In this document: one piece after another, positions 4,841-11,999 of the stretch
Layout: every line of letters starts with the position of its first letter
How positions within the stretch are numbered: position 1 is the stretch's first letter
Position numbers and translations under genes: made by a program
NCBI GenBank assembly: GCA_017744755.1
Contig: JAGIAU010000031.1
Span: 1-12,108 of the forward strand
Source: Microbacteriaceae bacterium
GTDB lineage: Bacteria; Actinomycetota; Actinomycetes; Actinomycetales; Microbacteriaceae
DNA length: 12,108 nt
Direction: 5' to 3'
Notes under the pieces: model-generated
What the model saw: only the letters and a program-made list of their open reading frames with translations
What the model was told of the DNA's origin: nothing
Databases searched by the model: none

Positions 4841-7167
4841 CGGCGGCGCGCGGCCACGAGCGCGAGGGCGCCCGTGAGCAGGAGGAGCAGGCCGAGCGGG
4901 AGGGCGTTCTGCGCCGTGTCGCCCGTGACCGGGAGCGCGGCCGCGGTGACGTTCAGCGCGGCGGAGGCGACGACGGAGCCGCCGACGCTCGCCGTCACGG
5001 TGTGCGCCCCGGGCGGGACGTCGGCCGGGATGACGAACGTGAGGCTGAACGTGCCGAGCGGGCTGATGGTCCGCGTGCCGAGCGCGACCGGCGTCGAGTG
5101 CAGCACGAGCGAGACGTCCGCGGCGGGGTCGAAGTACGAGCCGGTGACCGTGACCTCGTCGCCCGCCTTGCCGTCCGTCCGGCTGAGGTGCAGGGACGCC
5201 AGCGGCGGGGTCGCCTGGACGGGATCGGAGAACGCGCCGGTGCCGATGGCGTTCGTCGCCGCGATGCGGAACTCGTAGGTCGTGCCCCGGGTGAGCGCGC
5301 CCTGCGTCGCGTTCGTCGCGCCGATGACGTCGTAGGCGATCCAGCTCGGATCGCCGAGCGCGCGGTATTCGTAGCGGTAGCCGGTCACCGGCGAGCCGCC
5401 GTCGTAGAGCGGCGGGCTCCAGTTCAGGGTGATCTCCGCGTTCCCGGGGGCGGCCGTGAGGTCCGTCGGGATGCCGGGGACCACGGCGCTCGGGGTCGCC
5501 GTCACCGGGGCGCTGGGACCGCCGGGGCCGTAGGCGCTCTCGGCGTAGACGCGGAACTCGTAGTCCGTGTCGTTCGTCAGGCCGGTGACGGTCGTCGCGG
5601 TGGCGGTGCCGGTGCCGTCGAGGAAGGTGAACCAGCTCGGGGCGCCGACCTCGCGGAACTCGACGATGTAGTCGGTGATCGGGCTGTCGCCGCTCGCCGG
5701 CGCCGTCCAGGCGAGGCCGATCTCGGCGTCGCCAGGCGTCGCCACGAGATCGGTCGGGGTGCCGGGGAACTGCGCCTCGGCGGCGCCGAGGTCGATCGCG
5801 AGGCCCGAGACGCGGTCCATGCCGCGCGCGTCCGCCGTGGGCGGGGGCGCGAAGTCCGGGTCGCCCGCGTCGACGACGGGACTGCCGGCGAGCGGCAGGC
5901 GGGTGGACGTCGGTCCGCCGTTGTTCTGGGCCGGGCCGAGCTCCGGGTCGATGGGGTCGTCCGGGTCGAAGAGGTTGTCGTTCGCGGGGTCCGTGGCGAG
6001 GGCGTAGGCGGCGTCCGAGGGGTCGATCGTGCCGATCAGGCTCCAGCTCAGCTCCTGCGGGGAGGGGGTCACCGGGTTCGCGTAGTACGAGACGTCGGCC
6101 GCGGTGCCGCTCAGGGCGTTCCCCGCGACGATCGTGTGATCGAGCCGGAAGCTGCCGCCGCAGCCGCAGTCGTTGACGCCGACGACCGGGAGGTCGACCG
6201 CCTCGTTCCCCGTGATCGTCGAGTGGGCGATGACGAGATCGCCCCAGTTCTGGGAGACGAAGACGACGGGATAGCCGGTGCCCGGGCTCCGGCCGTCGTC
6301 GATCGTCACGTTCGTGACCCGGGTCTCGCCGTCGTTCGCGAGGATGTCGAGCTGCACATCGGCGCTGCCGGTGATCCGCGAGTCGCGGAGGTCGATCGTG
6401 CCGCCGTAGTTCACGACCAGCGCGCCCTCGTAGTTGGAGGAGAAGGTCGAATCGCTGATCGTCACGACCGATCCCGGGTCCATCGTCGACAGCGCCAGTC
6501 CGGCGCAGCCGGCTCCGGAGACGTCGAGTCCCGACGCCGTGAAGGTCGCGTCCCAGACGGTGACTCCGAGCCCGCATTCGTCGGTGTCGGACGTGCGCAA
6601 GCCGGTGATCGTCGCGGTGCCGAAGGAGATCGCCAGGTCGAGCCCGTACACGCTGTCGTGGAAGTAGGAGGCGCCCGAGATCGAGAGCGCGGCGTCGGTC
6701 ACGGAGACGGCGGCCTGCGCGAATCCGCTGGCGCCGAAGGCCTCGACGTCCGTCAGCGAGACCGTCGGGCTCGCGCCGGCGTCCCCGCTGATCCCCGTCG
6801 CCTCGATCGCAGGGCCGCCGGCGGCCGCGTCCAGGCGCAGCTCGTTCGCCGTGAACGAGGCCGTGCCGCCGATGTCGAAGAGCCGGTACCCGCCGGTGCT
6901 CGTGATCGTGAAGCCGTTGCCGTCGATCGTGAGGCTGCCGGCGGTGAGGGGGGCGAGGTCGCCGTCGAGGAGGATGCCCCCCGTCAGCTCGACCTCGACG
7001 GCGCCGCCGAGGTTCGCCGCGGCGATGGCGCTGTTCAGATCGGTCGTGCTCGCGACCGGCGTCGCGGCGAGCGCGGGAGACGAGGCGACCAGCACCCCTC
7101 CGAGGGCGAACGCCGCCGCCGCCGTCGCGCTCGTCGCGACCCGTGTCGCCCGGTTCATTGCACGCAT
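4822..7167 (-). CDS. Secreted LPXTG-type wall-anchored protein with beta-helix and two fibronectin III domains
   Basis: A 781-aa exported protein. ATG at 7167 is preferred because GGGGGA lies just upstream; the in-frame ATG at 7158 has no such site. Residues 1-34 form a signal peptide (basic n-region, Ala/Val/Leu core, ALA at 32-34). About 40-440 are Asp/Gly/Thr/Ser-rich, with repeated DSTF, SRITG and NVTID strands typical of a right-handed parallel beta-helix, ending in a DLGAAEAQ segment as in choice-of-anchor repeats. Two fibronectin type III domains follow (about 467-553 and 562-652; each opens with PTDL and has a Y-E-F-R strand). An Ig/TIG-like domain covers about 654-741. LPVTG at about 745-749, a hydrophobic helix and RRR form a sortase signal. 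Probable role: cell-wall surface protein binding or processing polysaccharide; no catalytic residues are identifiable. The last residues (PSTRP) and the stop codon come from the repeat element. Confidence 0.85.
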   Translation of the reverse strand: MRAMNRATRVATSATAAAAFALGGVLVASSPALAATPVASTTDLNSAIAAANLGGAVEVELTGGILLDGDLAPLTAGSLTIDGNGFTITSTGGYRLFDIGGTASFTANELRLDAAAGGPAIEATGISGDAGASPTVSLTDVEAFGASGFAQAAVSVTDAALSISGASYFHDSVYGLDLAISFGTATITGLRTSDTDECGLGVTVWDATFTASGLDVSGAGCAGLALSTMDPGSVVTISDSTFSSNYEGALVVNYGGTIDLRDSRITGSADVQLDILANDGETRVTNVTIDDGRSPGTGYPVVFVSQNWGDLVIAHSTITGNEAVDLPVVGVNDCGCGGSFRLDHTIVAGNALSGTAADVSYYANPVTPSPQELSWSLIGTIDPSDAAYALATDPANDNLFDPDDPIDPELGPAQNNGGPTSTRLPLAGSPVVDAGDPDFAPPPTADARGMDRVSGLAIDLGAAEAQFPGTPTDLVATPGDAEIGLAWTAPASGDSPITDYIVEFREVGAPSWFTFLDGTGTATATTVTGLTNDTDYEFRVYAESAYGPGGPSAPVTATPSAVVPGIPTDLTAAPGNAEITLNWSPPLYDGGSPVTGYRYEYRALGDPSWIAYDVIGATNATQGALTRGTTYEFRIAATNAIGTGAFSDPVQATPPLASLHLSRTDGKAGDEVTVTGSYFDPAADVSLVLHSTPVALGTRTISPLGTFSLTFVIPADVPPGAHTVTASVGGSVVASAALNVTAAALPVTGDTAQNALPLGLLLLLTGALALVAARRRPSTRP

Positions 7168-7195
7168 GAGAGTCCCCCGCCCACTGGTGCCCAAG

Positions 7196-7201
7196 AGCTT
7201 A
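7196..7201 (-). promoter_or_regulatory. Possible -10 box for the wall-protein gene; remainder of the 7168-7363 gap
   Basis: TAAGCT on the minus strand fits TANNNT and would start transcription about 20 bases before the ATG at 7167, leaving room for the GGGGGA ribosome binding site. No clear -35 is seen. The rest of the gap to 7363 holds no convincing gene; it contains only imperfect GC-rich palindromes around 7215-7262 that might end the cyclase transcript. Confidence 0.3.
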
Positions 7202-7363
7202 GGGCGTGACGGCCCGGCTGGGCCAGGCCCGAGCGGTCCCCGGGGTGCTCCGGCCAGGGCACGACGAGCTCGACGAACGGCTCCAGCGTGTCGAGAGACG
7301 GCTCGGTCCCGGCGGGGTGCTCCAGTCCTCACCCGCGGCGCCCGCGCCACGGCGCCGCCCGGG

Positions 7364-8323
7364 TCACTTGATCGCGAGGGCGTTCGCCGGCGAGCCGATG
7401 CCGCGCGGGATGGGCAGCGGCGCGCTCGTCAGCAGGAAGTCGTGCACGCCGTCGGCCGCGCAGTCGCGGGCGAGCGGGCCGGTGCGCCACAGCTCGCCGA
7501 GCATCATGCCGAAGCCGCCGATGAGCACCTGGTGCAGGAAGCCGAACGGCCCCTCCTCCGGCGCGATCGGCCACACCTCCGCCGCCACGCCGTCGCTCGC
7601 GAACGCCGCGACGTGCAGGTCCCAGAGGTACGCCGCCATCGCCTCGTCGTGCGCGAGGCCGCAGGTCACGACGCCCCAGCCCTCGGCCTGCGCCTGCCGG
7701 ACCGCGGCCGGCTGCGCCTCGTACCAGTCGAGGTAGCCGGTGTGCAGCAGGAGGACGTCGCCCGGGCGGATCTCGACGCCGGCCGCCTGTCGCGCGGCCT
7801 CCAGGTCCTCGGCCGTGATCGCGACCGGCGCGGAGGGGCCGCCGCGCTCGGCGACGACGTCCGCGACGTCGAGGAGCACGCCGCGCGTGGCGATGCCGCG
7901 GGCGGCGACGTGGTCGATCGTGTTCCGCCCGCCGCGCACCTCGCGGGTCGTGCGGCCGTTCCAGTAGCGGTCGACGGCGTGGCCGACGTGCCCGAGGGAG
8001 TCCCACTGGCTCGCGGACTGGACGTAGTAGTTGTCGAGCCGGTCGTCGAGGCCGAGGCTCGGCTCCTCCTCGGTCGCGCCCAGGTGCCCCTCGACGATGT
8101 GCTCCGTGCGCCCGCGGCCGAAGAACGCCGGCTCGACGAGGTCGAGCGGGATGTCGAGCGGGAACACGCTGCCCTTGCGCACGGCCCGCGCTCCCTCGAG
8201 CGCCTTCTCGGGGGTGAGCAGGTTCATCAGGCCGACGTCGTCGGCATCGCCCCACAGGCCCCAGGCGACCGGGCTGCCGCCGTCCGGTCGCGGCAGATCG
8301 CGATAGCTCGGCAGTGCGTTCAT
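7364..8323 (-). CDS. Cyclase-family metal-dependent hydrolase (kynurenine formamidase-like)
   Basis: The start ATG at 8323 follows GAAGGAGAG with an 8-base spacer. The 319-aa product belongs to the cyclase family (PF04199), whose members are metal-dependent hydrolases including kynurenine formamidase and isatin hydrolase. SQWDSLGHVGH (105-115) replaces the HxGTHxD pattern of short members and carries the likely metal ligands His112 and His115, with Asp108 nearby. GDVLLLHTGY (188-197) is the conserved central strand. The length exceeds that of short kynurenine formamidases (about 210 aa) and fits the larger SQWD-type cyclases. There is no signal peptide, so it is probably cytosolic. It is the last gene of the minus-strand cluster, 86 bases after fgd. 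It may hydrolyse an amide, ester or lactone made by the upstream monooxygenase, which is inference from position. The substrate is unknown. Confidence 0.85.
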   Translation of the reverse strand: MNALPSYRDLPRPDGGSPVAWGLWGDADDVGLMNLLTPEKALEGARAVRKGSVFPLDIPLDLVEPAFFGRGRTEHIVEGHLGATEEEPSLGLDDRLDNYYVQSASQWDSLGHVGHAVDRYWNGRTTREVRGGRNTIDHVAARGIATRGVLLDVADVVAERGGPSAPVAITAEDLEAARQAAGVEIRPGDVLLLHTGYLDWYEAQPAAVRQAQAEGWGVVTCGLAHDEAMAAYLWDLHVAAFASDGVAAEVWPIAPEEGPFGFLHQVLIGGFGMMLGELWRTGPLARDCAADGVHDFLLTSAPLPIPRGIGSPANALAIK

Positions 8324-8409
8324 CGCGGACTCTCCTTCGAGTGCGAGGGCGTGCCCCTCATGCTGCCGATTCGTCGCGCGGCAGGGAGACGGGGAGCGAA
8401 TGCGCGCGG

Positions 8410-9420
8410 TCAGGCGAGCTTCGCGCGGAGGCGCGGCAGGATCTCCTCGCCGTAGGTGCGGAGGAAGCGCTCCTGGTCGTCGCCGGGGGCGTGGAAGACG
8501 AGGTGCTTGAAGCCCATGTCGGCGTATTCGAGGATCCGCGCGACGTGCTCGTCGGGGTCGGTGCTCACGATGAAGCGCGAGGCCGTGCGCTCGGTCGGCA
8601 GCGCGCTCGCGAGGCGCTGCATCTCGATCGGATCCTCGACGTGCATCTTCTCCTCGGGGGAGAGCGCGAGGGCGCCCCAGAAGCGGGTGTCCTCCATGGC
8701 GCGTTCCCGGTCGTGGTCGAAGGAGACCTTGACCTCGATGAGCGTGTCGATCGCGTCGGCGGGGCGCTCCGCCTTCTCGAGTCCCTCGGCGAGCGCCGGC
8801 AGCAGCGTCTCCGTGTACAGCTCGCGCGCCTTGCCGCTCGTCGTGATGAAGCCGTCGGCGCCGCGGCCCGCGAGGCGCGTCGCGGCGGGGCCGGCGGCGC
8901 CGATGTAGATCGGGACGGGGGTCGCGGGGCGGTCGTAGATCGTCGCGTTGTGCGTCCGGTAGAACGCGCCGTCGAAGGAGACCCGCTCCTCCCGCCAGAG
9001 CAGCGAGATGAGCTCGAGCGACTCCTTGAGCCGCGCGAAGCGCTCCTTCTGCTCGGGCCACGGGATGCCGAGCGTGGCCTCGTTGAGCGCCTCGCCCGTG
9101 CCGACGCCGAGCACGACGCGGCCCGGATACAGCTCGCCGAGCGTCGCGAAGGCCTGCGCGATGACGCCGGGGTGGTAGCGGAACGTCGGGGTGAGGACGC
9201 TCGTGCCCATGACGATCCGCTCGGTGCGTGCGCCTAGGGCGCCGAGCCACGGGAGGCTCGCGGGGGCGTGGCCGCCGTCGTGGTTCCAGGGCTGCAGATG
9301 GTCGGAGACGAACACGCTGTCGAAGCCGACCTCCTCCGCGAGCACCGAGTAGTCGAGCAGGCGGCTCGGGCCGAACTGCTCGGCGGACGCCTTGTAGCCG
9401 AGGCGGAAGGGGATGGTCAT
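8410..9420 (-). CDS. fgd: F420-dependent glucose-6-phosphate dehydrogenase
   Basis: This luciferase-like (beta/alpha)8 enzyme oxidises glucose 6-phosphate to 6-phosphogluconolactone and reduces coenzyme F420 to F420H2, supplying F420H2-dependent reductases. The start at 9420 is chosen over ATG 9465 because AAGGAG lies 8 bases upstream; this gives 336 aa, the same length as M. tuberculosis Fgd1. The N-terminus (LGYKASAEQF) and SDHLQPW, TPTFRY, GVGTGEALNE and LVFHAPGDDQ blocks match Fgd closely. By alignment with Fgd1, His41, Trp45 and Glu110 correspond to the F420/catalytic residues His40, Trp44 and Glu109. Lys197, Lys258 and Arg282 correspond to the glucose-6-phosphate phosphate-binding Lys198, Lys259 and Arg283. 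Full active-site conservation supports this exact function rather than a generic luciferase-like oxidoreductase. It lies 69 bases after the monooxygenase stop and may also have its own promoter. The organism must make or import F420. Confidence 0.93.
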   Translation of the reverse strand: MTIPFRLGYKASAEQFGPSRLLDYSVLAEEVGFDSVFVSDHLQPWNHDGGHAPASLPWLGALGARTERIVMGTSVLTPTFRYHPGVIAQAFATLGELYPGRVVLGVGTGEALNEATLGIPWPEQKERFARLKESLELISLLWREERVSFDGAFYRTHNATIYDRPATPVPIYIGAAGPAATRLAGRGADGFITTSGKARELYTETLLPALAEGLEKAERPADAIDTLIEVKVSFDHDRERAMEDTRFWGALALSPEEKMHVEDPIEMQRLASALPTERTASRFIVSTDPDEHVARILEYADMGFKHLVFHAPGDDQERFLRTYGEEILPRLRAKLA

Positions 9421-9439
9421 GCGGAGCTCCTTCGGTCGC

Positions 9440-9474
9440 GTGCGCTTCGCGCACCATAGTCGCACCTCGGCACC
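9440..9474 (-). promoter_or_regulatory. Possible fgd promoter with hairpin and GGTGC repeats
   Basis: On the minus strand, TATGGT (plus 9453-9458) fits TANNNT, leaving a leader of roughly 25 bases before the ATG at 9420. A perfect 6-bp stem with 3-base loop (9440-9445 with 9449-9454) covers the expected start site. GGTGC occurs three times (plus 9451-9455, 9462-9466, 9470-9474). TTGACC further up is too far away to be its -35. A regulator site is possible but unproven. Confidence 0.3.
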
Positions 9475-9489
9475 ACGAATCCACCCGGG

Positions 9490-11022
9490 TCAAGCATGGT
9501 GCGGAAGCGGGGTCGTGGTGCGGGAACGCTCGTGCTCGAAGTCCGCCGGATCGAACCTGGCCCCGCGCTCCCGGAACGCCGGCACCGAGTCCGGCCAGAG
9601 CAGCGTGAGGCGACCGGAGCGCTCGTCGACGTACCAGCTCCGGCAGCCGCCGATCAGCCAGACGGTCGTCGCGGCGGCGGCGTCGATGCGGGCCGTGTAC
9701 TCGGCCTCGGCGACGGGCGATGGCCGGAGCGGCCGGCCGGCGCCGTGGTCGGCCGCGTCGCGGTGGGCGAGCGCCGCGAGCACGTAGTCGAGCTGCGCCT
9801 CGATCATGAGGATGGAGGAATTGTGGCCGAGCGAGGCGTTCGGGCCGTCGAGGACGAACAGGCTCGGGAAGCCGCTCACCATCGTCGACGCGACGCTCGT
9901 CATGCCGCCGGACCAGTGCTCGTCGAGGGTCTCGCCGTCGGCGCCGACGACGAGCCGGGCGTACGGCTGCCGCGTCGAGTGGAAGCCCGTCGCGAGCACG
10001 ACGACGTCGACCTCGTGCGCGCGGCCGCTCGCCGCGACAAGGGCCCGGCCGCCTGAGCGACCGGAGCGAGTCGAAGGGCCCTCGACCCCCACAAGCGCCG
10101 AGGGCTCCAGCTCGATGGCCCCGCTCGCGATCGCCGGATACCAGTCGTCGGAGAACACGGCTCGCTTGCAGCCGATCTCGTAGTGCGGCATGAGGGCCGC
10201 GCGCAGCGCCGGGTCGGGCACCTGCGCGTGCAGATGCGCGAGAGCGCGGGCCTGCGCCCAGTCGAGCGCGTCGAGGTCGCCGAGCCGCTGCGGGATCATC
10301 GCCTCGCCGGCGAGGTACGCCTCCTGGCGGACGGCGTCGAGGAACGCGCCATCGGCGGCGAAGCGTTCGCGCTCCGCGTCCGCGTAGGCGCGGTCGGCGC
10401 GCGGCAGCACCCACGCGGGGGTGCGCTGGAACACGGTGACGCTCGCGGCCCGCCTCGCGAGCTCGGGCGCCACTTGCACCGCGCTCGCGCCGGTGCCCAC
10501 GACGGCGACGCGCTTGCCCGCGAGCTCGACGGAGTCGTCCCAGCGGGCGGTGTGCAGCACGGGGCCTTCGAAGTCCGCGAGGCCCGGGATGTCGGGGATC
10601 CGCGGCTCGGTGAGCCGGCCCGCGGCGAGGATCAGCGCGCGGGCCTCGAGCGCCCGGTCGGACACGGTCAGCCGCCAGGCGCTCGCCGCCTCGTCCCATG
10701 CCGCGTGCTCGAGCGCGGCGCCGAGCCGGACGCGGTCACGGATGCCGGTTGCGGCGACGGCGTCCTCCAGGTACCCGCGGATCTCCGCGCCGGGGGCGAA
10801 CACCCTCGACCAGCCCGGGTTCGGCAGGAAGGAGAACGAGTACAGGTGGCTCGGGATGTCGCAGGCGACGCCGGGGTAGGTGTTGTCGCGCCAGGTGCCG
10901 CCGACGGCGTCGGCGCGTTCCAGCACGAGGAAGTCGGGGCGTCCGGCGCGCTCGAGCGCGATCGCCGCGCCGATGCCGGCGAACCCGGCTCCGACGATCG
11001 CGACGTCGACGCGCTCGGTCAT
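9490..11022 (-). CDS. Class B flavin-dependent monooxygenase (Baeyer-Villiger type)
   Basis: A 510-aa FAD- and NAD(P)H-dependent monooxygenase. The N-terminal Rossmann motif GAGFAG (11-16) binds FAD, and GGTW and YPGVACDIPSHLY (49-61) are typical of the family. FEGPVLHTARWDD (151-163) matches the Baeyer-Villiger fingerprint FxGxxxHxxxW[P/D]. GTGASA (176-181) is the NADPH-binding Rossmann motif, and DVVVLATGF (339-347) is the second conserved block. Such enzymes insert oxygen next to a ketone to give an ester or lactone, or oxidise N or S. The start ATG (11020-11022) overlaps the stop of the upstream CofH-like gene as ATGA, so the two are translationally coupled. Residues about 315-325 (GPSTRSGRSGG) are encoded by an interspersed-repeat copy at 10052-10078, in frame, between the region around DDWYP and the ATGF block. 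The substrate cannot be inferred. Confidence 0.9.
   Translation of the reverse strand: MTERVDVAIVGAGFAGIGAAIALERAGRPDFLVLERADAVGGTWRDNTYPGVACDIPSHLYSFSFLPNPGWSRVFAPGAEIRGYLEDAVAATGIRDRVRLGAALEHAAWDEAASAWRLTVSDRALEARALILAAGRLTEPRIPDIPGLADFEGPVLHTARWDDSVELAGKRVAVVGTGASAVQVAPELARRAASVTVFQRTPAWVLPRADRAYADAERERFAADGAFLDAVRQEAYLAGEAMIPQRLGDLDALDWAQARALAHLHAQVPDPALRAALMPHYEIGCKRAVFSDDWYPAIASGAIELEPSALVGVEGPSTRSGRSGGRALVAASGRAHEVDVVVLATGFHSTRQPYARLVVGADGETLDEHWSGGMTSVASTMVSGFPSLFVLDGPNASLGHNSSILMIEAQLDYVLAALAHRDAADHGAGRPLRPSPVAEAEYTARIDAAAATTVWLIGGCRSWYVDERSGRLTLLWPDSVPAFRERGARFDPADFEHERSRTTTPLPHHA
10052..10078 (-). repeat. Interspersed-repeat copy inside the monooxygenase coding sequence
   Basis: These 27 bases equal the reverse complement of 4725-4751 except for one base. 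They lie in frame and encode a Ser/Arg/Gly stretch (PSTRSGRSG). The same repeat read on the same strand also gives PSTR at the C-terminus of the wall protein. AAGGGCCC flanks it at 10039-10046 and 10074-10081, but the second copy overlaps the repeat end. Confidence 0.8.
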
Positions 11023-11999
11023 GCGACGACCCCGTACGTCGTCGTCCGCTGGCGGAAGCTGCGCATGAGCCGGCGCGCGATGGCCTCGCCGTCGCCCAGG
11101 GGGAGCTCGTTCCCCTGCTCGACCCCGGCGTCGGGGCGTACGCGCCCGTCCAGCAGCGTGCCGCCGAGATCGTCGCCGCCCGCGCGGAGGAGCACTGCGG
11201 CCTGCTCGACGCCGACGCGGGTCCACGGGATCTGCACATGCCGCACGAGCGGCCCGAGCAGCAGGCGCGAGACGGCGACCATCGCCCGGTGCTCGTCGAG
11301 CGGCGAGCGGCCGGCGACGAGCGGCGTGCCATGGCCGGGCAGCGGGATCGGGACGAGCTCGTTGAAGCCGCCCGTGTCGCGCTGGATCGCCGCGAGCCGC
11401 TCGAGGTGGGCGACCCGGTCGGCCGCCGTCTCGATGTGGCCGTAGAAGAGCACGCTCGTGCTCGTGAGGCCCGCCGCGTGCCCCGCGCGCACGATCTCCT
11501 CCCAGCGGCCGACCGGCAGATCGGCCGGCGCGACCTGCGCGCGGATCCGGTCGTCGAGCAGCTTGACCCCGGTGCCGGGGAACGTGTCGACGCCCGCCTC
11601 CCGCATCGCGGCGAGCGCGCCGTCGAGTCCGAGACCGCCGCGCACGGCGAGGTCGTCGACGTCCTGCGGGCGCAGGGCGTGGACGTGCAGCCCGGGCGCC
11701 GCCGACTTGATCGTCCGCACGATGTCGAGGTAGCCGGTCGCGGGCTCGCTCGTGGGCAGCATGCCCTGCACGCAGAGCTCGGTCGCGCCGAGCTCGACGG
11801 CGTCGCGCGCGATCGCGGCGACGTCGTCGAGGGCGAACGCGCTGCCGAGCCCGGAGCTCGTGAGGTTCCGGTTCACGACCATGGTGACGACCTCGCCGAC
11901 GGTGTAACGGCGCGCATCGTCGGCGCGGGCGACGAGCGCCTCGAGTTCGTCGCCGGTCGCGAGCAGCAGACGCTCCCAGTCCTCGTCGGAGGAACGCAT
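11019..11999 (-). CDS. CofH-like protein (FO synthase C-terminal half) lacking the radical-SAM cysteine motif
   Basis: The 326-aa product aligns with CofH, the 7,8-didemethyl-8-hydroxy-5-deazariboflavin (FO) synthase part that joins a tyrosine-derived fragment to the flavin precursor in F420 synthesis, or with the C-terminal half of FbiC. Retained blocks: VVNRN (41-45), GATELCVQG (71-79), HVHA, PGTGVKLLDD, FYGHIETAADRVAHL, FNELVPIPL, GGDDLGGTL and the C-terminal RQRTTTYG. The segment after VVNRN that normally carries CX3CX2C is shortened: VVNRN-LTSSGLGSAF-ALDDV. Cys76 is the only cysteine, so it cannot hold a radical-SAM [4Fe-4S] cluster. The start ATG 11999 has AGGAG 5 bases upstream. The frame is, however, open to the right window edge (109 more bases), so it could be the tail of a longer FbiC-like fusion. 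It is coupled to the monooxygenase by an ATGA overlap. Confidence 0.8.
   Translation of the reverse strand: MRSSDEDWERLLLATGDELEALVARADDARRYTVGEVVTMVVNRNLTSSGLGSAFALDDVAAIARDAVELGATELCVQGMLPTSEPATGYLDIVRTIKSAAPGLHVHALRPQDVDDLAVRGGLGLDGALAAMREAGVDTFPGTGVKLLDDRIRAQVAPADLPVGRWEEIVRAGHAAGLTSTSVLFYGHIETAADRVAHLERLAAIQRDTGGFNELVPIPLPGHGTPLVAGRSPLDEHRAMVAVSRLLLGPLVRHVQIPWTRVGVEQAAVLLRAGGDDLGGTLLDGRVRPDAGVEQGNELPLGDGEAIARRLMRSFRQRTTTYGVVA

Noticed and set aside
5002..7209. 735-codon open frame on the plus strand
   Set aside because: It is antisense to the LPVTG protein, whose translation has a signal peptide, FN3 domains and sorting signal. The plus-strand product is Arg/Val/Gly/Asp-rich without recognisable motifs.
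9421..9465. Alternative fgd start at 9465
   Set aside because: It adds 15 residues absent from Fgd proteins and lacks a good ribosome binding site. ATG 9420 has AAGGAG and gives the family length.
10039..10081. 8-bp direct repeat AAGGGCCC as a target-site duplication around the repeat in the monooxygenase
   Set aside because: The second copy overlaps the repeat end, and the 35-base offset is not a multiple of three although the frame is intact, so a clean insertion with duplication does not fit.
8324..10699. Long in-frame N-terminal extension of the cyclase (total frame 1111 codons)
   Set aside because: The extension is Arg/Pro-rich and runs out of frame across fgd and the monooxygenase. 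The cyclase has its own ribosome binding site and a family-typical start at 8323.
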